A stretch of 6,726 nucleotides of DNA from Alphaproteobacteria bacterium (lineage in GTDB: Bacteria > Pseudomonadota > Alphaproteobacteria > ATCC43930 > CGMCC-115725). The notes below the pieces were generated by a model. It saw nothing but the letters and a program-made list of their open reading frames with translations. It was not told the origin of the DNA and did not search any database. Where the stretch lies: assembly GCA_005884825.1 (NCBI GenBank), contig VAZT01000182.1, forward strand, positions 1 through 6,726, written 5' to 3'. Each line of letters begins with the position of its first letter. The first letter of the stretch is position 1. Shown here piece by piece: positions 1 to 6,726 of the stretch. The position numbers and the translations under genes are program-made.

Positions 1-1
1 C

Positions 2-3000
2 CGCACCGGCAGCCTTGTCTGGGAGGGCGAGATGGCGGTCGCCGGCGAGCGCAATCGCCCGGTGACGACGGCCATCCCGTTGAAGGACATGCTCCATGAA
101 AAGGGGCCCGGCATCTACCTCGCCGTCGCCGAGCGCACCGACCTGATGCAGGACCAGTATGCCGAGCCGGCCACCAATTGGGTTCTCGTCTCCGATCTCG
201 GCTTGGCGGCTTACAAGGGCACGGACGGGCTGACGGTCGATGTCCGCTCGCTCGCCGACGGCAAGCCGATGACCGGTGTCGCAGTCGGTCTTTACGCCCG
301 CAACAATGGCGAACTCGCCGTGGCGACCAGCGACGCCGGGGGGATCGCGAAGTTTCCCGGCGGATTGCTGCGCGGCCGCGGTGGCGACGAGCCGTTTGTC
401 GTGACGGCGCATGGCCCCGACAATGACTTCAACTTCCTCGAGATCGGCCGTCCCGCTTTCGATTTGAGCGACCGCGGCGTCAGCGGCCGGCCGCAACCCG
501 GGCCCGTCGACGCGTTTTTGTATACCGATCGCGGCATTTACCGGCCCGGTGAAATGGTCGAGCTGGTCGCGCTGGTGCGCGACGACAAGGCCGATGCGGT
601 GTCCGGTCTGCCGGTCGGCTTGCGGCTGTTGCGGCCGGACGGGATCGAGGTCGAAAAACGGCAGCCGACAGGGGATCGGCTGGGCGCCTATCGACAAAGC
701 TTTGCCTTGCCGCGCGATGCCCGCATTGGCGCCTGGCGGGTCGAACTGCGTCTCGACCCGAAGGCGCCCCCGATCGGCAGCGCAGAATTCCGCGTCGAGG
801 ATTTTGTCCCGCCGCAGCTCAAGGTCGCGCTCGCCGCCGCCGATGGCCCGATCCACCCCGGCGAACCATTCCCGGTCGATGTCGACGCCCGCTACTATTA
901 CGGGGCGCCGGGGGCCGGATTGGCAATCGAGGCCGAGGCGGTCATCGCGCTCGACGACAACCCGTTCCCGATGCAGCCGGGGTTTCGGTTTGGCCTCGTC
1001 GACGAGGAATTCACCGGGGATCGCCGCGACATCGAAGCCTCGCCAACCGACCAGAACGGAAAGGCCCGATTGTCGGTGGCGCTGAACGATCTGCCGGACC
1101 TGACCCGCCCGCTCGCCGCGACGATCCGGGTCGGCGTCTTCGAACCGAGCGGCCGCGCAGTCTACGAGACCGAAAGCCGGCCGATCCGGCAACACCCGGT
1201 GGCGGTCGGGCTGCGCTCGCCCGCGGGTGACGACGCGGTTCCGGAAGGCGCCGAGGCCAAGCTCGAGGTAATCGCGGTCGATCCCCAAGGCTCGCCGGTT
1301 GCGGTCAAAGGGCTGCGCTTCGAGCTGTTGCGCGAGAACTGGGAATACCGCTGGTATTCGGTCAACGGCGTATGGCGCCACAAATCGCATATCCGCAGTC
1401 AGCCGATAGACGCCGGCACCATTGACGTCCCCGCCGATGCTCCGGCGAGCCTCGCTCGGCAATTGCCGGCGGGGCGCTATCGCTGGGAGGTGACCAACGC
1501 TGCCAGCGGCGCACAGTCGAGCCTCAGGTTTCATGTCGGCTGGTGGGTCGAGGCCGAATTGCCGGATGTGCCGGACAAGCTCGAAGCGGCGCTCGACAAA
1601 CAGAGCTATCAGCCGGGCGACACCGCCAAGCTGTTCATCAAGGCGCCGTTTGCCGGCCAGGCCGAGCTGACGATCGCCTCCGACCGGGTCCTCTCGCTTC
1701 GCGCGCTGAACCTGCCGGCAGAAGGAACCACGCTCGACATCCCCGTAGACGCTTCATGGGGCGGCGGCGTTTACGCGCTGATCAGCGCCTATCGGCCATC
1801 AGACGCGCCCGGGCCGCAGCAGCGCGGACCGGGGCGGGCCGTCGGGGTCGCCTGGCTCGCGATCGACGCGAGCCCCCGCACGCTAGCGCCGGCGCTCGCC
1901 GCGCCCGACGTCGTGCGGCCGCGCAGCCCGGTCGAGATTCCGGTCAAAGTGGCCGGGCTCGGGGCAGGGGAGGAGGCCTATGTCACCCTCGCCGCGGTCG
2001 ACGAGGCAGTCCTCAAGCTCACCGAATTCGACAGTCCGGCGCCTGAGAAATACTATTTCGGCAAGCGCCAACTCGGGGTCGAATTGCGCGACCTGTACGG
2101 GCGGCTGATCGATGCGCGGGCGAACGCCGTCGGGGTATTGCGCAGCGGCGGCGACAGCTTTGCGAAACGCTCCGTCGCCGGTTTGCCGGACAAGAGCAGC
2201 AAGGTCGTCGCCCTGTTCTCCGGCATCGTCCGGCTGGACGGCGACGGGGTGGCCCGCATCCCATTCGACATCCCCGATTTTCAGGGCCAGCTGCGGCTGA
2301 TGGCGGTCGCGTTCTCGGCGCACAAGGTCGGCTCCGGGGCGGCTTCGATGACGGTCCGCGATCCGGTGGTGACGACGGTGTCACTGCCGCGGTTTCTCGC
2401 CCCCGGCGATGCCGCGCGGATCGGAGTCACGATCAACAACCTCGAAGGCACGGCCGGAGACTATCACCTGACCTTGACGGCCAGCGGCGCCGCGCAATTC
2501 ACCGCGCCGGCGACCCGCACTGTGAAGCTCGCCCCCGGCGGCAGTTTCAACGACGGCTTTGTCCTGTCCGCGGCGGCGCCCGGTAATGCGGCGCTGCGGC
2601 TCGACTTCGTCGGGCCAGGCGATCTGAAGATTGCACGCGATTTCACGATCGGCGTGCGGCCGGCGCAGGCCTATCAATTGCGCCGCTTTGTCGGGCGGCT
2701 GCAGCCGGGGGAAAGCGTCGCGCTCGACGACGGAGCGGCGGACGAATTCTTGCCGGGTACGGCGGAAGCCTTGCTCAGCGTCAGTCCGCGCCCCGATTGG
2801 GACGTTCCGGGCCTCTTGCGCACGCTCCAACGGTACGCCTATGGCTGTCTCGAGCAGACGACGAGCCGGGCCTTGCCCCTGCTTTATGTCGATGAAGTCG
2901 CGGGATTGTGGCGCGCCGACCCAGGTCCCGCGACAGCGGAGACGCTCGATCGCGCGATTGGGCATATCGTCGAGTTGCAGCGCTCCGACGGCGGCTTCGG

Positions 3001-4204
3001 GGTGTGGAACGATACCGGCGACACCGTGCCGTGGCTCGACGCCTACGCCACCGATTTTTTGATACGCGCCAAGGAGCACGGCAAGAACGTGCCCGATTTC
3101 GCGATCAAATCGGCCGTCAGTTGGCTCCACGATTACGTGCGTCAGGAGCATAACGAGATCGGGGATCTGCCGGCATTGGCTTATGCTCATTACGTGCTGG
3201 CGCGGGCGAAATCCGACGATCTCGACGGGCTGCGTTATTTCTACGAGACGCAGATGGCGCGATTGCCGACCCAGCTCGCCAAGGCGCAAACCGCCGCGGC
3301 GCTCGCGCAATATGGCGATATGGCGCGAGCCGCCGCCGCTTATGACGCCGCTCTCGTTCCGGGGCCGCCGCGGCCGGCCGCGATCCGCTACGTCGATTAC
3401 GGCAGCGAATTGCGCGACAGCGCTGCCGTGCTGTCGTTTGCCGCCGCCAATCCCGGCAACCAGGCTCGGCTGACCGCCGTTATCGACCGCGTCGCCGAGC
3501 GCTTCAGCCGAGCCGCCCGGACGAGCACGCAGGAACAGGCCTGGCTGTTGATGGCGGCCGAGGCGGCGGCAAAGGCCGGCGGCGGCGCAATCACTGTCGC
3601 CACCGACCGCGGCGCGCCGCAGTCGCGCAGCGAGCCCCTCTATCTGCGCCGCAGTCTCGGCTCCGGTACTCCGCCGATGATGGTCACCAATCGTGGCGAT
3701 ACCCCTGCCTGGCGCTCGGTCTCGATCACCGGCGTGCCGGCCGCCGATCTGCGAGCCGAGAGCAGGGGCTATGCCGTATCCCGCGAGGTCTTTCGTCCGG
3801 ACGGCACGGCGGCCGATCTCGGCAAGGCACGGCAGACGGACCTGTTCGTCGTCGTCATCAAGGGAACGCGAACCGATGCTTCGCAATCTGCGCAGACCCT
3901 CGTCGTCGACCTGTTGCCCGCCGGGTTCGAGATCGAGACCGCGACCGTGGCGAAGGGCCGGTCCACGACGGATTACTCCTGGCTCCCCGAACTCACCGAT
4001 GCAACCTATACCGAGCAGCGCGACGACCGCTTCATTGCGGCGCTCGACCTCAAGAACGGCGCCAAGGACTTCACCCTCGCCTATGTCGTCCGCGCCGTCA
4101 CACCCGGCGAATTCAAATACCCGGCGCTCGTCGCCGAGGACATGTACGAGCCCGAGACCACCGGGCGAACCGCGATCGGCAAGCTGACCGTCGGTGCGCG
4201 ATAG
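2..4204 (+). CDS. yfhM: Bacterial alpha-2-macroglobulin family protein, 5'-truncated (YfhM-like protease trap)
   Basis: The reading frame is open to the left edge, so the gene is partial. The Met codon at 32 is internal: the codons before it (RTGSLVWEGE) continue a macroglobulin beta-strand. Residues here are counted from that Met (1390 aa). MG-type domains include YTDRGIYRPGE (164-174), a typical MG2/MG3 signature, and another around 514-605. The likely bait region is about 691-725, followed by the central A2M domain from about 729 (FSGIVRLDGDG, then PRFLAPGD). The thioester motif CLEQ is at 939-942, in YAYGCLEQ. It opens an alpha/alpha-toroid thioester domain (to about 1190, with SDGGFGVW). 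A C-terminal MG10-like domain ends with EDMYEPE. E. coli YfhM is about 1650 aa with a similar length after the thioester, so roughly 240 N-terminal residues are probably missing. By family knowledge it is a periplasmic, often lipid-anchored trap: protease cleavage of the bait activates the Cys-Gln thioester, which binds the protease covalently. Downstream pbpC fits the known pairing. No frameshift was seen. Confidence 0.95.
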   Translation, partial: RTGSLVWEGEMAVAGERNRPVTTAIPLKDMLHEKGPGIYLAVAERTDLMQDQYAEPATNWVLVSDLGLAAYKGTDGLTVDVRSLADGKPMTGVAVGLYARNNGELAVATSDAGGIAKFPGGLLRGRGGDEPFVVTAHGPDNDFNFLEIGRPAFDLSDRGVSGRPQPGPVDAFLYTDRGIYRPGEMVELVALVRDDKADAVSGLPVGLRLLRPDGIEVEKRQPTGDRLGAYRQSFALPRDARIGAWRVELRLDPKAPPIGSAEFRVEDFVPPQLKVALAAADGPIHPGEPFPVDVDARYYYGAPGAGLAIEAEAVIALDDNPFPMQPGFRFGLVDEEFTGDRRDIEASPTDQNGKARLSVALNDLPDLTRPLAATIRVGVFEPSGRAVYETESRPIRQHPVAVGLRSPAGDDAVPEGAEAKLEVIAVDPQGSPVAVKGLRFELLRENWEYRWYSVNGVWRHKSHIRSQPIDAGTIDVPADAPASLARQLPAGRYRWEVTNAASGAQSSLRFHVGWWVEAELPDVPDKLEAALDKQSYQPGDTAKLFIKAPFAGQAELTIASDRVLSLRALNLPAEGTTLDIPVDASWGGGVYALISAYRPSDAPGPQQRGPGRAVGVAWLAIDASPRTLAPALAAPDVVRPRSPVEIPVKVAGLGAGEEAYVTLAAVDEAVLKLTEFDSPAPEKYYFGKRQLGVELRDLYGRLIDARANAVGVLRSGGDSFAKRSVAGLPDKSSKVVALFSGIVRLDGDGVARIPFDIPDFQGQLRLMAVAFSAHKVGSGAASMTVRDPVVTTVSLPRFLAPGDAARIGVTINNLEGTAGDYHLTLTASGAAQFTAPATRTVKLAPGGSFNDGFVLSAAAPGNAALRLDFVGPGDLKIARDFTIGVRPAQAYQLRRFVGRLQPGESVALDDGAADEFLPGTAEALLSVSPRPDWDVPGLLRTLQRYAYGCLEQTTSRALPLLYVDEVAGLWRADPGPATAETLDRAIGHIVELQRSDGGFGVWNDTGDTVPWLDAYATDFLIRAKEHGKNVPDFAIKSAVSWLHDYVRQEHNEIGDLPALAYAHYVLARAKSDDLDGLRYFYETQMARLPTQLAKAQTAAALAQYGDMARAAAAYDAALVPGPPRPAAIRYVDYGSELRDSAAVLSFAAANPGNQARLTAVIDRVAERFSRAARTSTQEQAWLLMAAEAAAKAGGGAITVATDRGAPQSRSEPLYLRRSLGSGTPPMMVTNRGDTPAWRSVSITGVPAADLRAESRGYAVSREVFRPDGTAADLGKARQTDLFVVVIKGTRTDASQSAQTLVVDLLPAGFEIETATVAKGRSTTDYSWLPELTDATYTEQRDDRFIAALDLKNGAKDFTLAYVVRAVTPGEFKYPALVAEDMYEPETTGRTAIGKLTVGAR
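2102..2206 (+). other. Putative bait region of the A2M protein
   Basis: This stretch encodes about residues 691-725, counted from the Met at 32. It lies between the strand VDEAVLKLTEFD and the conserved FSGIVRLDGDG strand, where the protease-cleavable bait loop sits in bacterial A2Ms. The segment is rich in Gly, Ser, Ala and basic residues (R691, R696, R704, K712, R713, K721, K724). It also has a GGDSF turn, consistent with an exposed, cleavable loop. The boundaries are inferred from position and composition, not from a structure. Confidence 0.5.
2846..2857 (+). other. Thioester motif codons (CLEQ) of the A2M protein
   Basis: Codons TGT-CTC-GAG-CAG encode Cys939-Leu-Glu-Gln942. In thioester-containing A2M and complement proteins the Cys and Gln side chains form the internal beta-cysteinyl-gamma-glutamyl thioester that reacts with the attacking protease. 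Tyr935 lies four residues before the Cys. From memory, a Tyr at this position shields the thioester from water in the Salmonella A2M structure. Both bonding residues are present, so this is the thioester-bearing subclass and not the subclass that has lost the motif. Confidence 0.9.
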
Positions 4205-6362
4205 GCCCCTCACCCCGACCCTCTCCCCGCAAGCGGGGCGAGGGAGCAGTGAAGCCCCTCGCCCCGCTTTAGCGGGGAGAGGGAGGGGCCCGCGCAGCGG
4301 GAGGGTGAGGGGCTGGGCGCGCTGGCTATGCCCAGCAATCGCCTTGGCAGCTGCAGCTCTCTACTTCGTGCTGCAGCCGCCGGCGCTCGACCGCGGGCAT
4401 GACGGGACGGTTCTCGTCCTCGCGTCGGACGGATCGATCCTGCGTGGTTTTCTCAGCGGCGACGGAAAATGGCGGCTGCCGGTCGAGCCCGAGAAGGTCG
4501 ATCCGCTCTATCGGCGCATGCTGGTCGCCGCTGAGGACGCGCGCTTCGCATGGCATCCCGGCGTCGATCCGCTCGCCGCGCTGCGCGCCTCTGCTCAGTT
4601 GGCGCTGAACGGACGTATCGTGTCCGGCGCATCGACTCTGACGATGCAAGTGGCCCGGCTGCTCGAACGCCACCCGCACTCGCTTGCCGCAAAGCTCGGC
4701 GAAATGGCAAGGGCGCTGGCGCTCGAACGCGTGCTGCGCAAGGACCAGGTGCTCGGCCTTTATCTGTCTTTGGCGCCGTTCGGCGGCAATCTCGAGGGCG
4801 TGCGGGCCGCGAGCCTCGCCTATTTCGGCAAGGAGCCCGCCCGCCTTTCGGCGGCGGAGTGCGCTTTGCTTGTCGCGATTCCGCGTTCGCCGGAGCGCCT
4901 TCGCCCGGACCGGCACCCGGAGGCGGCGCGTGCCGGCCGCGACCGCGTCCTCTCACGCATGGCCGATGCGGGAGTGATCACGCCTGCCGCCCTCGCCGAG
5001 GCGCGCGCGGAGGACGTCCCTCGGGTGCGGCTCGCGATGCCGTTCCGAGCACCGCATCTCGCGCGGGCATTGCGCAACCAAGATCCAGCGTCGCCCGTCC
5101 ATCGCACGACAATCGACCCGTTTCTGCAGAAGCGGGTCGAAGGAATGCTGAAACGCGAGCTCTTGCCGCTCGATGCCGAGGCTTCGATCGCCGCGATGGT
5201 CGTCGACAATCGCGACCGGCGGGTGCTGGCTTATGCCGGCAGTGCGGATTTCAATGCCGTGGCGCGCCGCGGGACGATCGATATGGCCCAGGCGGTGCGA
5301 TCGCCCGGCTCGGCGCTGAAGCCGTTCATCTATGCGATGGCCTTTGATCGGCTGATCATTCACCCCGAGACCGTGCTCGAAGACCGTCCCCGGCATTTCG
5401 GCGATTATTCACCCTCCGATTTTGACGGCCGGTTCCAAGGCGATGTGAGCGCTCGCCAGGCGCTGCAGTATTCGCTGAACCTGCCGGCAGTCGCAGTGCT
5501 CGACCGGCTCGGGCCGGCGCGCTTCACCGCCTCCCTTGCTCCGGCGGGCATCCGGTTGCGCCTGCCCGAGCCGACCGCCGACCCCGGTTTGGCGCTGGCG
5601 CTGGGCGGCGCTGGGATCACCCTGACCGATCTGGTAAAGCTCTATGTAGCGCTGTCGAACGGTGGAGAGGTGGCCCCGCTGCGCTATCGTCCCGCAGATC
5701 CGCAAGGCCGCGGCACGCCGATCTTCGGCCGGCTCGGGGCATGGTATGTCAACGACATCCTGGCCGAGGCGCCGCCGCCGCCCGGCGTCCTGCCGGCCGA
5801 GACCCGCCGCGGCCGGAGGCTCGCCTTCAAGACCGGAACCTCTTACGGCTTTCGCGATTTCTGGGCGCTCGGCTACGATCCCGAGGTGACGATCGGTGTC
5901 TGGGCGGGGCGTCCCGACGGCACGCCGATGCCGGGGCGCAGCGGCCGGCTGACCGCGGCGCCGATCCTCTTCAAGATCGCCGATCTCCTCGGTCCGGCGT
6001 TGCCGCGGAAGGAGGCGCCGCCGCCTCCGGGAGCGCTGCTGGCCGCCCGCAATGACCTCCCCTCGCGTCTGCAGCGGCTCGATCCCAACCCGCTGCCGAA
6101 GTCGGCCGCATCGGGGGGTGGGCCTCAGATCGTCTATCCGCCGGACGGGGCATTGATCGAATGGCGCGGCGAGGAATTGCCGCTCGAAGCTGTCGGCGGC
6201 AAGCGGCCGCTCCGCTGGCTCGTCGACGGCAAACCGCTGCCGTCGACGCCGCCGCGCCGGCCGATATATTGGCGGCCCGAGGGCGTCGGATTTGTTCGCC
6301 TCACAGTCATCGACGGCGAAGGGCGCAGCGCCCACAGCACAGTGCGGCTTTCCCCTGATTAA
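4194..6362 (+). CDS. pbpC: Penicillin-binding protein 1C (class A PBP: glycosyltransferase plus transpeptidase)
   Basis: This inner-membrane enzyme polymerises lipid II glycan strands and carries a transpeptidase domain for crosslinking. Counting from the GTG at 4194 (722 aa), residues 1-37 are translated repeat. Residues about 41-63 are a short basic stretch and one membrane anchor. The GT51 domain spans about 75-260: EDARFAWHPGVD with catalytic Glu114, GASTLTMQ (145-152), a probable second catalytic Glu170, and APFGGNLEG, characteristic of PBP1C. The transpeptidase domain has SALK (Ser373-Lys376), SLN (427-429) and KTGTS (546-550), all intact. A BiPBP_C-like beta domain lies at about 640-722. 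E. coli PbpC is about 770 aa. The start is uncertain: GTG 4194 overlaps the A2M end by 11 bases, allowing coupled translation, but has no clear Shine-Dalgarno. GTG 4305 (MRGWARWL..., 685 aa) gives a more natural N-terminus but lies in the repeat's right arm. No ATG is available in frame before the membrane segment. The outermost start is listed here. Confidence 0.95.
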   Translation: MRDRPLTPTLSPQAGRGSSEAPRPALAGRGRGPRSGRVRGWARWLCPAIALAAAALYFVLQPPALDRGHDGTVLVLASDGSILRGFLSGDGKWRLPVEPEKVDPLYRRMLVAAEDARFAWHPGVDPLAALRASAQLALNGRIVSGASTLTMQVARLLERHPHSLAAKLGEMARALALERVLRKDQVLGLYLSLAPFGGNLEGVRAASLAYFGKEPARLSAAECALLVAIPRSPERLRPDRHPEAARAGRDRVLSRMADAGVITPAALAEARAEDVPRVRLAMPFRAPHLARALRNQDPASPVHRTTIDPFLQKRVEGMLKRELLPLDAEASIAAMVVDNRDRRVLAYAGSADFNAVARRGTIDMAQAVRSPGSALKPFIYAMAFDRLIIHPETVLEDRPRHFGDYSPSDFDGRFQGDVSARQALQYSLNLPAVAVLDRLGPARFTASLAPAGIRLRLPEPTADPGLALALGGAGITLTDLVKLYVALSNGGEVAPLRYRPADPQGRGTPIFGRLGAWYVNDILAEAPPPPGVLPAETRRGRRLAFKTGTSYGFRDFWALGYDPEVTIGVWAGRPDGTPMPGRSGRLTAAPILFKIADLLGPALPRKEAPPPPGALLAARNDLPSRLQRLDPNPLPKSAASGGGPQIVYPPDGALIEWRGEELPLEAVGGKRPLRWLVDGKPLPSTPPRRPIYWRPEGVGFVRLTVIDGEGRSAHSTVRLSPD
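4205..4313. repeat. Palindromic extragenic element (REP/MITE-like), outer stem with three inner hairpins
   Basis: The outer arms GCCCCTCACCC (4205-4215) and GGGTGAGGGGC (4303-4313) are perfect 11-bp reverse complements. Three hairpins lie between them. The first is at 4219-4244: 12-bp arms with one mismatch around an AA loop. The second is at about 4254-4283, with a CCCCGCT/AGCGGGG core at 4262-4268 and 4271-4277. The third is at 4289-4301, CCCGC/GCGGG with a 3-base loop. The whole could form a cloverleaf-like RNA or a cruciform. Read in the pbpC frame it gives PLTPTLSPQAGRG, a peptide I recognise as a recurrent product of annotating through such repeats in alphaproteobacterial genomes. It carries no transposase and starts directly after the A2M stop codon, so it is probably a non-autonomous or structural repeat. 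Its exact family name is not known to me. Confidence 0.85.
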
Positions 6363-6374
6363 AGCCGCATTTTT
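6343..6374 (+). terminator. Rho-independent terminator overlapping the pbpC stop codon
   Basis: The arms TGCGGCTTT (6343-6351) and AAAGCCGCA (6361-6369) are a perfect 9-bp inverted repeat around a 9-base loop, followed at once by five T (6370-6374). The left arm lies in the last pbpC codons and the TAA stop (6360-6362) straddles the loop and right arm. It should end the A2M-pbpC transcript. It also lies only 13 bases before the next start codon, so it could act as an attenuator if the hydrolase is transcribed from further upstream. Confidence 0.8.
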
Positions 6375-6377
6375 GAG

Positions 6378-6382
6378 GGAGG
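6378..6382 (+). promoter_or_regulatory. Ribosome binding site of the alpha/beta-hydrolase gene
   Basis: GGAGG, within the purine run GAGGGAGGA (6375-6383), lies five bases before the ATG at 6388. It is the clearest Shine-Dalgarno sequence in the window and fixes that start. Confidence 0.8.
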
Positions 6383-6387
6383 ACAGC

Positions 6388-6726
6388 ATGCCTACATTCC
6401 AGCCCACCCCCGATCTGACGATGCATTACGAAGTCGACGACTTCACCGACCCTTGGCGCAAGCCGGAAACCGTGCTGCTGTTGCACGGCAATGCCGAAAG
6501 CAGCACCGCCTGGTACGGCTGGGTCCCGCATCTCGCGCGCCAGTATCGCGTCGTGCGGCCTGACATGCGCGGCTTTGGCGACTCGACGCCGATGCCGCGC
6601 GATTACCCGTGGACACTCGACCGGCTGATCGACGACTTCACCAGCCTGATGGACAGGCTCGACACCCGCCATTTTCATCTGGTCGGGGCCAAGATCGGCG
6701 GCACGATCGCGCGCGCGTTTGCCGCG
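6388..6726 (+). CDS. Alpha/beta-fold hydrolase-like protein, 3'-truncated, with Lys at the nucleophile elbow
   Basis: The first 113 codons are visible and the frame is open to the right edge. The ATG at 6388 is supported by a strong ribosome binding site. The translated start (MPTFQPTPDLTMHYEVDD) has no signal peptide, so a cytoplasmic protein is likely. Canonical alpha/beta-hydrolase features appear in order: strand plus oxyanion turn VLLLHGNAES (about 29-38), then VVRPDMRGFGDS (about 54-65), then the nucleophile elbow LVGAKIGG (about 98-105). In most family members the elbow is G-x-S-x-G, or has Asp or Cys as nucleophile. Here the central residue is Lys102 (AAG, 6691-6693). The catalytic acid and His would lie beyond the window. 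The substrate cannot be told: esterase, enol-lactonase or dehalogenase-like labels would be guesses, and a non-hydrolytic role is possible. A terminator separates it from pbpC, so it may not belong to that operon. Confidence 0.85.
   Translation, partial: MPTFQPTPDLTMHYEVDDFTDPWRKPETVLLLHGNAESSTAWYGWVPHLARQYRVVRPDMRGFGDSTPMPRDYPWTLDRLIDDFTSLMDRLDTRHFHLVGAKIGGTIARAFAA

Noticed and set aside
32..34. ATG at 32 as the true start of the A2M gene
   Set aside because: The same frame is open to the window edge. The preceding residues fit a macroglobulin strand, no signal peptide follows this Met, and family members are about 250 residues longer.
1543..2046. 167-codon plus-strand frame inside the A2M gene
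   Set aside because: It is in an alternative frame to a well-supported coding region, extremely Arg/Ala-rich, and has no domain signature.
2381..4213. 610-codon open frame on the minus strand opposite the A2M C-terminal half
   Set aside because: It lies fully antisense to a gene with clear domain motifs. Its translation is Arg/Gly-rich and low in complexity without recognisable motifs. Long antisense frames are expected in GC-rich DNA with strong third-position bias.
4219..4301. The hairpins after the A2M stop as a Rho-independent terminator
   Set aside because: None of the hairpins is followed by a T-tract, and the downstream pbpC is most likely co-transcribed. A repeat element explains the structure better.
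4205..4313. The repeated stems as a CRISPR array or an IS end
   Set aside because: There are no regularly spaced direct repeats with unique spacers, no transposase gene, and no target-site duplication that I can see.
5409..6407. 332-codon minus-strand frame opposite the pbpC 3' half and the terminator
   Set aside because: The translation is Arg/Gln/Gly-rich with no motif, and the frame crosses the terminator and the intergenic gap. It is a shadow of pbpC codon bias.
6307..6678. Minus-strand 123-codon frame over the hydrolase start
   Set aside because: The plus strand has a strong ribosome binding site, an ATG and canonical alpha/beta-hydrolase motifs over the same bases. The antisense translation shows no family signature.

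Overview
This is a GC-rich window (roughly two thirds G+C by eye) with dense coding on the plus strand. Codon use and a palindromic extragenic element of a kind I associate with alphaproteobacterial genomes suggest an alphaproteobacterium, perhaps of the Hyphomicrobiales (Rhizobiales). That placement is inference.

Layout: (1) From the left edge to 4204 runs the C-terminal ~1,400 residues of a bacterial alpha-2-macroglobulin (A2M, YfhM type) with an intact CLEQ thioester motif. Its N-terminus, including any signal peptide or lipobox, lies outside the window. (2) A 109-bp palindromic element (4205-4313) begins on the base after the A2M stop codon. It can fold as an outer stem enclosing three smaller hairpins. 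(3) pbpC (PBP1C, a class A penicillin-binding protein) reads through that element and ends at 6362. All the key glycosyltransferase and transpeptidase motifs are present, as is a C-terminal BiPBP_C-like domain. (4) A strong intrinsic-terminator hairpin (6343-6374) overlaps the pbpC stop codon. (5) Thirteen bases later an alpha/beta-hydrolase gene with a good ribosome binding site starts at 6388 and runs off the right edge. Its nucleophile elbow carries Lys instead of Ser/Asp/Cys.

The A2M-pbpC pairing is a known bacterial arrangement, seen in E. coli yfhM-pbpC. The model is that A2M traps proteases that breach the outer membrane while PBP1C helps repair peptidoglycan. I do not see a wholly new system here. 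The points most worth a second look are the repeat, which forms the apparent N-terminus of PbpC and contains one of its two candidate start codons; the non-canonical nucleophile elbow; and the terminator placed immediately upstream of the hydrolase. There is no gene-free stretch longer than 300 bases, and I see no tRNA, rRNA, CRISPR array or insertion sequence.
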